This document shows, one piece after another, positions 11,607 through 22,870 of a stretch of 64,000 bases of DNA. The stretch's first letter is position 1. Each line of letters starts with the position of its first letter. Below the pieces are notes generated by a model that searched no databases, was not told the DNA's origin, and saw only the letters and a program-made list of their open reading frames with translations. Source of the stretch: Primula veris (lineage: Eukaryota > Streptophyta > Magnoliopsida > Ericales > Primulaceae); assembly GCA_963682055.1 (NCBI GenBank), contig OY821744.1:28372967-28436966 (forward strand), read 5' to 3'. The position numbers and the translations under genes were made by a program.

Positions 11607-11618
11607 TGGTATCAGAGC
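11607..11618 (+). other. Primer-binding site, initiator-Met tRNA
   Basis: TGGTATCAGAGC begins two bases after the 5' LTR end. It is complementary to the 3' end of initiator-methionine tRNA, the usual primer for plant copia elements. Confidence 0.92.
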
Positions 11619-11663
11619 TTCACACTAGATCTTACTTAGTGTGGATCCTATGTTCTGGTAAAG

Positions 11664-13361
11664 ATGGACTTAATGAGGGAAGGAAACGCGTTCAACAAAC
11701 CTCCATTGCTTGAAGGAGGAGTTAACTATGAAGTATGGAAAATAAGGATGAGATCATTTATCAAACAGCAAAATGAACAAGCATGGAAGACTGTACTATA
11801 TGGATGGGAAGTTCCAACTGTTACTGATGGTGATGGTGAACTAGTCTATGTGCCTAAAGATAGGTGGTCTGCTGATGAGGACAAAAAGTCAAGTGCAAAC
11901 TCAACTGCAATAAACTTGATCTTTGTTGGTATAACTCTAAGCGTATTAAGGTATATCTCTCATTGTGAAACTGCCAAAGAGGCATGGGATATCTTACTAG
12001 TAACATTTGAGTGAACAGTTAAAGTAAAAGCCTATAAACTCCAACAGTTAACTACTCAGTTTGAAAATCTAAGAATGGAGAAAGATGAAACAATTGAACA
12101 ATTTAATGGTAGAATTTGTCACATTGCTCATCAAGCTGAAACCTTAGGTGAAAAATATAGTGATGATAAACTTGTAAAGAAGACACTTAGGTCTCTTCCA
12201 GAAAGATTCAAAATTAAAGTAACTGCCATTGAGGAATCAACTGATCTAGAAAACTTAAAACTTGAAGAACTTATGGAAAATCTAAGCACTTATGAACTAA
12301 AATTCTTCAAACCTAAGAGAACAGAAAAAGGAATAGTCTTTCAAGCTAAGAAACCTGAACCTAAAATCTGTGATAATATGCATGATGAAGAACAGTTAGC
12401 TTTCTTTGCTAAAAAGGTCTACAAAAAGTTTTATACGAAAAGACAGGATGATCCTGGTATGTCAAAAAACTTTCAGAAAAGAGAAACTCAAGATAAGTTT
12501 AATAATAATCCTAAAGGAAAGTGGAATTCAAAAGAAAAAGATGATAGAGACTATCAGTCCAGAGAAATTCAATGCAGAGAGTGTAGAGGATTTGGTCATA
12601 TTCAAGCTGAGTGTGCTAATACATTGAAAAGAAACAAAAGTGCTTATATAACCACTCACAGTGACAGTGAATCTGAGAGCAACAGTGATGAAGAGAATGA
12701 ATCTAACTTTGTTAATTTTATGGGAAGAATTACTGAAAAAGAACCTGTGTATGAAAGTGATTGTGAGTCAGTTTCAATCCTAGTTACAACTGCACTTAAA
12801 ACCTATAGCAGTGATGAAGAAGTGCCCTCTGATGAAAATATTACTCAGTAGTATCTTGTCCTTTATGAAAAATATCAATGTCTGAGTAAACAATCCTTGA
12901 TTATAAACAAACTTAATGCTAATCTAAAGGATGAGGTAAAGAATCTCACTGAGCAACTCAACACACAACTGGTTGAGTTAACTGAGACCAAGAAGAAAAT
13001 AAAACTGTTAAATGTGTCTGCATCAGATAAGTTAGATGACCTGTTGTCCTATCCTAGATGGTTTAAAGATAACAGTGGTTTGGGTTACTATGGTTATGAA
13101 AGCACTGGAAAAACTACTTTTGTTAAAGCTCTTGTTAAAGCTGAAACTCATGTTTTTGATAATAAGGTTAGAAGTACAGTTGCAACCAAGAAAAAACTGA
13201 ATAATTTTAAGGGTAAATCTACTTTTGATTTAAAACTGTGTAACTTTTGCAAAAGACCTGGACATCTAGAAATCGGGTGCTATTTAAAAATGCACAAGAA
13301 GCATGTTTCTCAGAAAAATAGATTGATTCCAGCTTGGAATAAAAAGATGAATTGGATTTGA
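11664..13361 (+). pseudogene. Sirevirus gag (stop codons)
   Basis: The frame starting ATGGACTTAATG at 11664 encodes a capsid-type protein typical of Sireviruses. An N-terminal region with NYEVWKIRMRSFI is followed by the 'ANSTAINLIF...AKEAWDIL' gag core, then a CCHC zinc knuckle (CRECRGFGHIQAEC, about 12567-12608), an acidic Ser/Glu-rich stretch and a coiled segment. A second CCHC knuckle (CNFCKRPGHLEIGC, about 13240) leads into pol. The same frame is broken by stops at 12012-12014, 12849-12851 and 13359-13361. Between them it stays open and family-like, so these are point mutations in a once continuous gag-pol frame. In live elements Gag packages the RNA into cytoplasmic virus-like particles. 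Confidence 0.85.
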
Positions 13362-13374
13362 AAAGTTAAAATTA

Positions 13375-16300
13375 ACAATAATCCAGTTGCCAACAATAAA
13401 GCTGTTATTACTTCTTTAAATGCAGTTACTACTAATGATTGGTACTTTGACAGTGGTTGTTCTAACCATATGACAGGTAATGCAAGTGCTCTAAAAAAAT
13501 GTCATTAATCTTACAGGAAACACTGTTGTGTTTGGAGGTGGAGCTACAGGTAAAATAATTGGAAAATGAATCTTAAACAAACCTGGAATGCCTGTTATTA
13601 ATGATGTGTTTCTTGTAGATGGTTTGAAAGCCAATCTTATCAACATTAGTCAACTGTGTGACAACAAGATGGTTGTTAAGTTTAACAAAGATAAGTGTCT
13701 TATTACTGATCTAAATGATGATTTGGTCATGACAGGAGTAAGATCAGCAAATAGCTGCTATATTTTTGAAAATTTTAAAAAAGAATTACCTAAGAATAGG
13801 TGCAATCAAGCTATTACTAAACGTTTTTTTTTTTTTTTTAAATGCCAAAAAAAAAAAAACAATGTTGATATTTGGCATAAAATGTTTGGTCATGTAAACT
13901 ATAAAACCTTGGATAAACTTGTTAAAGAAGAATTGATAAGAGATATTCACAAACTCAGTCTTAAAACTTAAGGTGTGTGTGGTGATTGTGCAATAGGTAA
14001 ACAAACAAAGAGTATTCACAAGAGTACTAGTCAAATCTACACTAAGAGAGTCTTAGAACTTATTCATATTGACTTAATGGGTCCTATGCAAACTGAAAGT
14101 ATTGGGGGTAAGAAGTATATTTTGGTAGTTGTAGATGATTTCTCTAGATACTCTTGGGTGGTGTTTTTAAGGGATAAAACTGAAACCTTTGAACTCTTTA
14201 AAACCCTTTGCTTGAAACTGCAACTTGAAAAAGGTTCCACCATTGGTAAAATTATTAGGGTCAGAAGTGACCATGGAACTGAATTTGAAAACAGCAAGTT
14301 TAGCAAATTTTACAACTCTCTAGGTATAAGTCATGAGTTTTCTGCACCAAAAACTCCACAACAAAATGGTATAGTGGAAAGAAAGAATAGAACTATTCAG
14401 GAAATGGCTAGAGTCATGCTTAATTCTAAGAAACTTGCCAAAAGATTTTGGGCTGAAGCTGTTAACACTGCATGCCATATTGTTAATAGGGTTTATATTA
14501 CAAAAGGTACTACCATGACTGCTTATGAAATTTGCAAAGGTAGAAAACCTAATGTCAAGTATTTTCAAGTATTTGGGTGTGTTTGTTACATTCTTAAAGA
14601 TAGAAAACATCTTGGAAAATTTGATTCTAAGATTGAGAAAGGGGTATTCGTTGGATATGCTCAAAACAGTAGAGCTTTTAGAGTCTTTAATCTGAGAACA
14701 AATTGTGTCATGGAATCATATAATGTGATATTTGATGATTTAAAAGATGTTGATGAGACTACATGTGATGATGAAGAGTCAGGAATTACAAGAAAAGAAA
14801 CAGGAGAAATTCAGCAAACAGGCAGTCCAGTAGTGGTTGGAAGCCCAGTTGCAACCGAGGTTGAAACCCAGAATACAACAGATTCTGAAGAAGAGGAAGA
14901 AAGATCTCCAATTCAAACTACAAGCAAGCCTCGCTATGTGAGGACTCAGAAAAATCACTCTCTTGATAATGTCATAGGAGAAGTCACTTCAAGTATGAAA
15001 ACCAGAGGTAAAAGAAGTGATGTTGTTCACTTTGCTTGATATACTTCACAGTTAGAACCTAAGAATATAAAAGAGGCATTGGAAGATAGTAAGTGGATTT
15101 TGTCTATGCAAGATGAACTGTCTCAATTTGAGAGGAATGATGTTTGGACATTAGTACGTAGACCTAAGAGTAAAAATATTATAGATACAAAATGGATCTT
15201 TAGGAATAAAAGTAATGAAGATGGAATCATTGTTAGGAATAAAGCTAGACTTGTAGCTCAAGGATACACTCAAATAGAAGGAATAGACTTTGATGAAACT
15301 TTTGCTCATGTAGCAAGAATAGAATCTATTAGAATGCTCCTCTCACTTGCTTGCTTATATGACTTTAATCTGTTTCAACTTGATATTAAAAGTGCCTTCT
15401 TAAATGGTAACATTCAAGAAGAATTTTATGTTAGTCAACCCAAAGGATTTGAAGATCCAAAATTTCCTGAACATGTTTATTTACTGAAAAAGGCTTTGTA
15501 TGGGTTAAAGCAAACTCCTAGAGCTTGGTATGACAGGTTAACTAAGTTCTTAATTGAAAAAGGTTTTAACAGAGGGGAAGTTGATAAAACTCTATTTACT
15601 AAGAAAACTACTAAGGATATCATCATTGCTCAAATTTATGTTGATGACATAGTGTTTGGCTCTACATCTGAGAATAGAATTGTTGAATTTATTTCTGATA
15701 TGAAGCATGAATTTGAAATGAGTGGTGGAGGAAATTAACCTACTTCCTGGGATTGCAAGTTAAACAAAATGAAAAGGGCATTTTTCTATGCCAAAGTAAG
15801 TATGCTGATAATCTTGTCAAGAAGTTTGGGTTAAGTGATAGTAAAGAGAAAAGAACTCCTATGAGTACTACTTTAAAATTTTCTAAGAATGATAAAGGTA
15901 AGAGTGTTTGTCCTACTCTCTATAGATCCATGATTGGAAGTCTTCTCTATTTAACTGCTAGTAGACCAGATCTTTGTTTAAGTGTAGGAGTATGTGCCAG
16001 GTATTAGGCAAAACCTTTAGAATCTCACCTTCTGGCTGTCAAAAGGATTTTAAGATATATAAAAGGCATCATTCACCTTGGTCTATGGTATTCTAAAGAT
16101 ACAAACCACTTTCTTGTTGGTTAATGTGATGCAGATTGGGCTGGTAATATAGATGACAGAAAAAGCACTTCTGGTGATTGTTTTTATTTTGGGAATAATC
16201 TTGTTTCATGGTTTAGTAAAAAACAAAACTGCATTTCTTTATCAACTGCTGAGGCAGAATACATTGCAGCTGGAAGTGGATGCACTCAACTTATATGGAT

Positions 16301-16586
16301 GAAACAAATGTTAAATGATTATAATATTAAACAAGAAGTGTTAACTCTGTTTTGTGATAACAAAAGTGCTATAGATTTGGCAAAGAATCCAGTACAACAT
16401 TCTAGAACTAAACATATTGATCTAAGACACCATTTTATCACAGAACTAGTTGAAGAAAAGAGTTTAATTTTAGAACATGTTTCAACTGAAAGACAATTAG
16501 CAGATATCTTCACAAAACCCCTTGATACAAACAAATTTGAATCCTTAAGAAGTGATATAGGGGTATGTCACTATAGATCTAATTGA
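13375..16586 (+). pseudogene. Sirevirus pol: protease, integrase, RT, RNase H (stops and frameshifts)
   Basis: The aspartic protease active site DSGCS lies at about 13449. A frameshift follows in an A-run near 13494, where the frame moves by one. The integrase zinc region (WHKMFGH...CGDC) is followed by the catalytic core with HIDLMGP, VRSDHGTEFEN and NGIVERKNR, so all three DDE residues are present. Stops fall at 13969-13971 and 15037-15039. Reverse transcriptase starts about 15060, with ARLVAQGYTQ, the LDIKSAFLNG motif and the catalytic YVDD at residues 187-190 of the 15079-15738 frame. A frameshift near 15730 moves to the frame holding the RT thumb and RNase H (STAEAEYIAA, CDNKSAIDLAKNP, RTKHIDLRHHF, LADIFTKPL), with further stops near 16004 and 16122. 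Domain order protease-integrase-RT-RNase H identifies Ty1-copia. The poly-T/poly-A stretch at 13824-13860 is probably a later insertion or slippage product. Confidence 0.9.
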
Positions 16587-17517
16587 ATACTCTTGCTATG
16601 AATGTCTGTTTTGAGTACCTTTAATACTTTTTATTTCTAAGGTAAGTCTTGATTGAGCTATGACATTTTTGTCTTGAAAAAGCCGCTAATTGATGCCTCA
16701 AAAAACAGATGTGGGATAACTTGTCTTAAAACCTCTATGGTAATAGAGTTGCAAGCACAAAGTGCATATTTTACAAGTAGGTTACAAGCTCAGTTGCAAC
16801 CCCAGTTGAAACCAATTATAAAAATACAGAACAGATCAGTGATTGTCTAAAGATTATCATGCTGCATATGATAATAATCATAGTGAACAAAACAAATGAA
16901 AAAGCCAAGACAAAGTCTTGATATTTTTGACATCACTTATACTCTTTCCTTGCTGAGGTCATCAATCTAGTTTTTGTGTAGAGGAAAAACAGACTTGCTC
17001 AATATAAGCTCCTAAGACTTAATTTTTATCAAAGATATTCTATGATAAATATATCTTCTTGAATAAATGGCTAGAATCTTGTTTTCAAAGTTCTATATCT
17101 ATATGTTATTGCTATCTCTATCTTGAAACAAGTCAAAATTATCTTCAAAACTTCAACTTCTTAAATTTTGAAATATTGGATAAATCTGTTTAACATTGGA
17201 ATGTGTATCCAAATTGTTTGCTAAATCTATCTTAATAAAAAGAGTATATTTCTTGATTAATTCGAATTTCAATTTTTCCATATCTATTAAAAGGTGAGCT
17301 ACTATTTTTCAGGACATTTGTTTCAAAAAGAGATTTGGGTATATCTTTTCTAAATTTAAAAAGATTTGGGCTTAATTGCTATTAATATTTTTTTTACTAT
17401 CCCAAATTACTAAACAAATCAGAATTACTTTCTCTGTCTTTCTATATTAAAAACCCTAGGTTCTCTGTAAACCCATTCTTCGAAGTTCCAAGTCCAGTTG
17501 CAACCTTAGTTCCAACC
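16587..17517 (+). other. Sirevirus spacer between pol and third ORF
   Basis: About 930 bases of AT-rich sequence with no long frame. It contains two copies of the element's recurrent CAGTTGCAACC motif (16791 and 17495), one of them just before the start of the envelope-like ORF. A spacer here is usual where the third ORF is expressed from a spliced or separate transcript, but no splice site is firmly identifiable. Confidence 0.55.
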
Positions 17518-18792
17518 ATGTTTTCTTTTTCTCCTAATCAATCAAACCTCAACTATGAAGATGACAGTACTCTTAGAGACTTTATGGATCAATCCAAAAC
17601 TAGTACAGGTTCCAAGGCTAAGGTAAGTGAAACTTCTTCTACCCAACCTAGGAAACATAGGGTTAAGAAACGTACTCGTAGAAACCTACAGAGAGATCCT
17701 ATTTCTATTAAATATGTTTATGACACTCTCTATAATAAGGTTGATCCTAGGTTTTGGAATGGGATTATGTCTGACAGGTTCAGTGCACTAAGTAATAGGG
17801 AGATTCATGCTGAAAGGCAGTTGAATTTGGCTAGCTATAAGCACATTCAGGTGCATGTTGAAAAATTATTAAAGGATGTTGGTTAAGAAAGGACTATCAG
17901 CTACCCTGATTCTTACTTTCCTGAATTAGTTAAGGAATTCTATGCCAACTTAAATGCTGGTGTGTTTGATGAGGGTGATACAGCCTATGGGAGAGTGTAT
18001 GTAAGGGGTCTAACTCTAGATTTCAACCCTGATTTGATCAATAAGTTTCTAGGTTCTCCTAGTCCTTCTGAGGGTGGTGGTGATTATGACATTCATGTTG
18101 TAGCTCTTGCAATTATAGGCAAGGAAAATCAATTTGATGGGAATTCTATTAAGACCTCTTCTCTCACTCTTAGTGCTGCTGTGCTACATAAGATTTCTAA
18201 CTTTAATTGGACTCCAACCAAACAACCTTCTAGACTTAATAAGGATATAGCAGTCTTTGTCTATAGGATCGTGTCAAAGATACCAATTAACTTTGGTAAT
18301 CATGTGTTCAACCTCATCAAAGAGTTTTGTGATGTCAAAGCTCTTTCCATACTGCTACCCTTTCCTTGCTTGATCACTGAACTTATTCTGTCTCAAGTTG
18401 TACCCACATCTTCCATACATCCTGTCCTAAACTCTTTTAAAAAGCTTACCAAGTGTCCTCCTGCTTTGTACATCTCTGCAAAGCTTCTAAAGGAATGCCA
18501 TATAAATGACATCACTGGTGAGAAGGGAAAGGAAAAGATGTCAACAAGTGCTGCTCCTACGAAGAAAGGAGTTAGAAGGTATCTGGAACAGCAGCTAACC
18601 ATCAACCAAGAGAAGAGAGTTGAGCTAGACAATCACGATTATGAGATTAAAAAGCTGCTGGAAAATCTTAAAGAAAGTGACAATGACAGCAGCAGTGACA
18701 GTGGCTACTCTCTGAGCATTGAAGTAGATGAAGACATCATCAGAGATGAAACTATCTCAAAAAAAGCTCCTCACTCCAGAAGACATCTCTAA
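17518..18792 (+). pseudogene. Sirevirus envelope-like third ORF (one stop codon)
   Basis: One frame from ATG at 17518 to the stop at 18790-18792 is open for about 424 codons, except for TAA at 17884-17886. After a basic N-terminal region (RKHRVKKRTRRN) comes the motif PELVKEFYANL...YGRVYVRGLTLDF...INKFLG. This resembles the 'putative plant transposon protein' domain found in the extra ORF of Sireviruses, often annotated envelope-like. The C-terminal quarter is a predicted coiled coil (YLEQQLTINQEKRVE, then KKLLENLKE) followed by a Ser/Asp-rich acidic tail. I see no signal peptide or clear transmembrane segment in the open parts, so a true envelope role is unproven. It is the best-preserved reading frame in the element. 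Confidence 0.75.
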
Positions 18793-18818
18793 ATCCTAGC
18801 GTGCCTTGATTATGACAA

Positions 18819-19191
18819 ATAGGGGGAGAATGAAGTTTATGAGTTCTGGTTTATGCTTTCAATTTCAATTTCAAGTTCAATTTCTGTTTTTGCAAATTCT
18901 GTGTTAAGACTATCTTGTGCCAGTATTTTTGGCCTTATGTTTGTTCTACAATTTATTTATGAATTATGTTTCTTTTTGAAATTTGAATATGTTCTGAAAA
19001 CTCTGGTGAATGGATAGTTGTCTGTGTTTAAATGATGCCTGCTATTCTAACTTGCAGGGGGAGCTTAAATGGTTAACTCAAAAGCACTGAAAAAATATAC
19101 AGTAAAAGACTGTGTTTTCTAACAAATTTGCAGGTGAAGTGTTTTTCATAAACTTAGATTATTTGTCAAAACCAATGACAAATGGGGAGAT
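18819..19191 (+). other. Multiple polypurine tracts before the Sirevirus 3' LTR
   Basis: Three G-rich purine tracts occur between the third ORF and the 3' LTR: AATAGGGGGAGAATGAAG near 18820, GCAGGGGGAGC near 19055 and AATGGGGAGA at 19181-19190. The last abuts the LTR and should be the primer for plus-strand DNA synthesis. Repeated polypurine tracts in this position are a described Sirevirus feature. Confidence 0.7.
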
Positions 19192-20294
19192 TGTTCGGAC
19201 AAGATTTCTGGCCCATAAACTATTTGTTGTCTATTGGTTTGAACTAAATAATTCTAGTTGGGTGTTAAGAATTGAGACAGGTTTAAGTTTACAAGTGAGG
19301 TTTCAACCTCAGTTGCAACCACAGTTCCAACCTGCTGTTCTGCAGGATTCTGTCCAGTTCTGTATTTCTGCATTACTATTCTTTAATAATGTTTATTTGT
19401 TTTAAAATACGCAGGATATATTTTCATATGTTTTTAAAGATTTAGTTTGTGTATATTGATAATATTAAAGTGATAAGGAAAGATGTTGCCTAAAGGATAT
19501 AAGGAGATTAGTTTATAAAAATATGTTTCCTTTAATTAGGCAATCTAGATCTCTATTTTCATGCAAGTCTTTATCACTTAATTCAATCTATGGTCTCTAT
19601 CAAAATCAGTATGATCTATTTTAGATTGAATAATATATGGAGTTAATGTTTCAAAATATATTCAGAAAGATTTTATCTTTAAAAGATACTATCTTATATG
19701 TTCCTTATTTTAGGAAATGACTAACTCCTATTTCCAAGCTAATTATTAGCAGGTATTAACTTATGAAGATTGAGGTCAATCATATGTTGAAGTCTCTCGT
19801 GCAATATGGAAAAATTGAAGTCAATCAAAAGAGTCAAAAGATCTGGAAGAAAGAAGATTGTTTTTACTCCTATTAATAGTTGATAACTTTGCTTGTAAAA
19901 AGAGTGTTCTAAATTATAAAGAATTCATTCTTAAGAGAATACACCATGAGCTTTTAAATGAAAAACAATGGTGGGATGCCATTGATATTTTGAGTGATAG
20001 TTATAAGATAGGAGCAATATAGAGATAGGCAGAAAAACCTAGAGGGAGTCTGAGTGTTTTTCATTAAGACTTAAATCCTATATTGTAAGCTTTTATAATA
20101 TCATAATCTGGGTGAGTGCCCCGGAGACGTAGCCCAATTGGGTGAACTCCGTTGTTAAATGTGCGGGTGATTTAATTCAAGTACATTTAACTTTACTGTT
20201 TTGTCCATCATTATACTTAGGTTCCAACTGTGGTTGCAACTACACTTGAAACCTAACTGCATAACAGCAACTAAAACAGCGGATAGGAATTTCA
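19192..20294 (+). repeat. Sirevirus 3' LTR
   Basis: Starts TGTTCGGACAAG directly after the polypurine tract and ends GGAATTTCA. It keeps the canonical TG...CA ends that the 5' LTR has lost. It is followed by ATTCG, the right target duplication. It differs from the 5' LTR by scattered substitutions and a roughly 12-base indel before GTGCCCC. Confidence 0.9.
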
Positions 20295-20660
20295 ATTCGT
20301 CTTAGTTGTCACATTTTGCAAAAGCATATATCTCCATGTGGAATTATTTCATTAAATTCATGAGTGCCAAATAATTCAGAGCATAGTAGAGGAAAATTTG
20401 CTTTTTGATGGTCTCAATTAGGTATTACAAAATAAAATATTCACTCTAACTTATGCAAAATCTTACCTATGTTTATTGTGTGGTAAATATGGAAAGACAG
20501 ATGTTCTAGTAAATATGATAATAAGGGTATGAATAGTGCTAAAATATGTGTCGAGCTTGGTAAATTGATTAATCTCCATTCTAAAAAAGTACAATTGTTT
20601 TCTCCCAAAATTTTGATTTTAAACAAAATTGAACTGGGATAAGAAACAAAGTCAAAAAGC
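20295..20660. other. Intergenic flank right of the Sirevirus
   Basis: AT-rich DNA with no recognised gene. It continues the pre-insertion sequence from 10524. It may belong to the retroelement relic that follows, since it runs into the RNase H-like frame without a visible boundary. Confidence 0.35.
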
Positions 20661-20670
20661 TCAAGGTGGT

Positions 20671-21167
20671 AAAATGGCTCTGTCCTCCTAAAGGGTATGA
20701 CAAAATTAATATTGATGGATGATACAGACATGATACAAATCAAAGTGGCATTGGGGATATTATGACAGATGATTTAAGGGCTTTTAAACTAGGGTTTTAG
20801 ACCTCAATTGACATCAATTTTTGTCCACAATTAGATATGAAGGCGCTTTTTTTAGGGGTTTAAATTAATCAAGCAACTGATATTATTTTCGAGACTGATT
20901 GTCTTCATCTAGTAAATATTATTCAAGGGAAGTAAATTGCCCGGAAAGTTGTTATATTATATGGATCTAATTACTCAGCAATTTACAATTCGTAATCGAA
21001 CCATCAATAATATCGAAAGAGAGGGAAATAGAGGTGCATATTACCTTGCCAATCTAGGGTGTGATGAAAATCCAACGTTGTTGAATTGTCCGGAAGATTT
21101 TCCAACTTCTATAAGGGGATTAATTGATACTGAAGACAAAGATATCCCATATTTACGAATCAAATGA
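20671..21167 (+). pseudogene. RNase H-like (RVT_3 type) retroelement relic
   Basis: The frame beginning AAA TGG CTC at about 20671 encodes KWLCPPKGYDKINIDG, then GIGDIMTDD and TDIIFETDCLHLVNIIQG. These are the conserved blocks of the plant RNase H-like domain (RVT_3) found at the end of many LINE-type proteins and some free-standing genes. Aspartates of the NIDG and ETDC blocks are kept. The usual glutamate block reads DMKAL. Stops interrupt it near 20719, 20798 and 20860. After a frame change a second part (20937-21167) gives IEREGNRGAYYLANLG, matching the family's C-terminal 'EGN..AD.LANLG' motif. It is a dead gene or retroelement end. Confidence 0.6.
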
Positions 21168-21179
21168 TGATGATTGAAG

Positions 21180-21825
21180 TTTTTTTTAAGGAAATGAGAG
21201 ACATTCTCTCACTAGAAAGGGAAAGTAATCTATGTACAGGCGAAGAAGTGATTGGTCAAGAGGTGATAAGTGACGCATGGAGCTTTTTGTTTTTAATTGG
21301 TAGACTGGTACAGAAGCTTTTGCCTACTTTCGGTTTTAAGTTTCATATTGTAATTGCAACACTTCAACTATTTCTTTTTTGTTATCCCCTCATTTTTATT
21401 TACTTATTAATAAAAATCTCCACCAGTTATATAAAAAGAAATATCTCTTCATGTGTTTCGCAACATGCCTCAGGTTTATCTTGCCAGAATTAGTATCTAT
21501 TGCAATTCAAAAAAATTATCTTTATTGTGGAACCGATCTGTATCATGTGAAACATTATTGCACAAATGGTTTGTTATGAGATAATATTGCACAACGGAGC
21601 ACCAAAGAGGACGTGATAAAAAAAAATCAACATATATATATGAATTAAAGAAAACTGGAAATAATTGTATTCAAATACCTTTTCTTGATAGTAAGGAGTA
21701 ACATATCACATGTACCTATGTAATCACCATTTGCCTATACGGCTATACCAAAGCTGAACATTAACCAACTGAGAGAAAGATCAAACTCGAGAACTGATAG
21801 GTGGTGTACAACCGGTGAATTTAAC
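21180..21825. other. Non-coding stretch between retroelement relics
   Basis: Two overlapping plus-strand frames at 21164-21579 are rich in Leu, Ile, Phe and Tyr from AT-rich codons and match nothing I know. I treat them as chance. The stretch probably holds the decayed 3' end of the upstream RNase H-like relic. Confidence 0.35.
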
Positions 21826-22047
21826 ATGAGTCACGTAGCTACTACTGCAGCGGCAATGAATATAGAGAAACATGAAAAGGTCTGTCAAGACAACCAGCAC
21901 AGTTTCATATCTTTTGCGTTTGATATATTTGGCTTTTTAGCTACTGAGTCTGTTAAGCTTAAGAGAATGCAGAAAGTTATGAACAGAAATGTGTTTACTG
22001 CAGGTTCGGCTGAATATGTCTTTAGAATGTTAGGATTTGCTATTTAA
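21826..22047 (+). pseudogene. Plant retrotransposon coding remnant
   Basis: A 73-codon frame with SFISFAFDIFGFLATESVKL, VQKVM-like 'MQKVMNRNVF' and 'FRMLGFAI', followed past the stop by RGLAVQFVTRL in the same frame. This string resembles a C-terminal segment seen many times in plant genomes in retrotransposon-derived proteins. The stop codon where a Gln would be expected makes it non-functional. Family assignment is from memory of that motif and is only moderately secure. Confidence 0.4.
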
Positions 22048-22870
22048 AGAGGACTAGCGGTGCAGTTTGTTACCCGCTTATCTCAAAATCATATGTAATA
22101 ATTTTACTCTAATCATTTTTATTAATATAAACACAACTCAATATTATAACTTTTTATGTTGTAGAAGTATGTTTTTACAAGTTGTGAAACTTAGACTGTT
22201 GAGTGTTTGCTTTGAGATCTATTGGTAAACTCGTTACCTGCCAAACTTTTTCGCTCCTTCTTAGCAGACTTATAGGGTAATCCTCTGTATTATTTACGTT
22301 ATCTTTTATTGCTTTACAGTTTTTATCACCGCGGCACCGCCATTTTATGCTGTCCGGGAATTTGAGGGTGTGTTTTGATGCCCTTCCATAGAAGTTTTTT
22401 AGTTATCGGGTAACCAGACACATCTCAGCAAAAAGGCCTTGGTTGAGTCAAAGGGGCGGAATCAGTACCAATTGTATGGGGTTGCCGGAATAATTAATAG
22501 AAACACATAATATTTTTCAAACTATAAACACGGAGAAGCCGGATTTATTTATCCTTTTTACCATATTTTCTTCATTTTTTAACCGAGATTTCTTAATTAA
22601 AATGTATTTAATTTCTAATTATTATTTTTCGCTCAATTTTGACAATTACGATTTTTTTTTCAAACTCCCAAAAAAACCCACAACAGTAATGTCGCAGCCA
22701 CGTCTCGAAAGTTTCAGTCTTTCAAAATTGACTAAAAAATAAATTAAATAGAAATCAAAACGATACAAATAGGTAAAATTAAAAATCAAGAGTAAAAGGA
22801 TTAAGAAACGAACATAAAAAAAATATAAAAGCTGAAAAAACTAAAATTATATTAAATACTAGATATATAC
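22048..22870. other. Intergenic, no gene seen
   Basis: About 820 bases with no frame over 60 codons and no repeat boundary I could fix. It becomes very AT-rich towards the family R LTR that begins at 22871. Confidence 0.4.

Larger units (their letters stand above)
10525..20294 (+). mobile_element. Sirevirus-type Ty1-copia retrotransposon (decayed)
   Basis: A 9.77-kb element with about 1.1-kb LTRs at 10525-11604 and 19192-20294. It has an initiator-Met primer site, gag, a pol in copia order (protease, integrase, reverse transcriptase, RNase H), a third ORF after pol and several polypurine tracts before the 3' LTR. Size, the extra ORF and the repeated polypurine tracts are hallmarks of the Sirevirus genus. 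Flanking five bases are ATTCT (10520-10524) and ATTCG (20295-20299), a target duplication with one mismatch. The coding region has several stop codons and at least two frameshifts, and the 5' LTR has lost its terminal TG (now TA). The element is therefore old and cannot move by itself. Confidence 0.9.

Noticed and set aside
13824..13862. Poly-T followed by poly-A run as a possible CRISPR-like or structural element
   Set aside because: A simple homopolymer pair inside pol, most likely slippage or an assembly problem. No repeat-spacer structure exists anywhere in the window.
14064..14664. Minus-strand ORFs inside the Sirevirus pol
   Set aside because: Antisense to the integrase-coding strand, with no motif.
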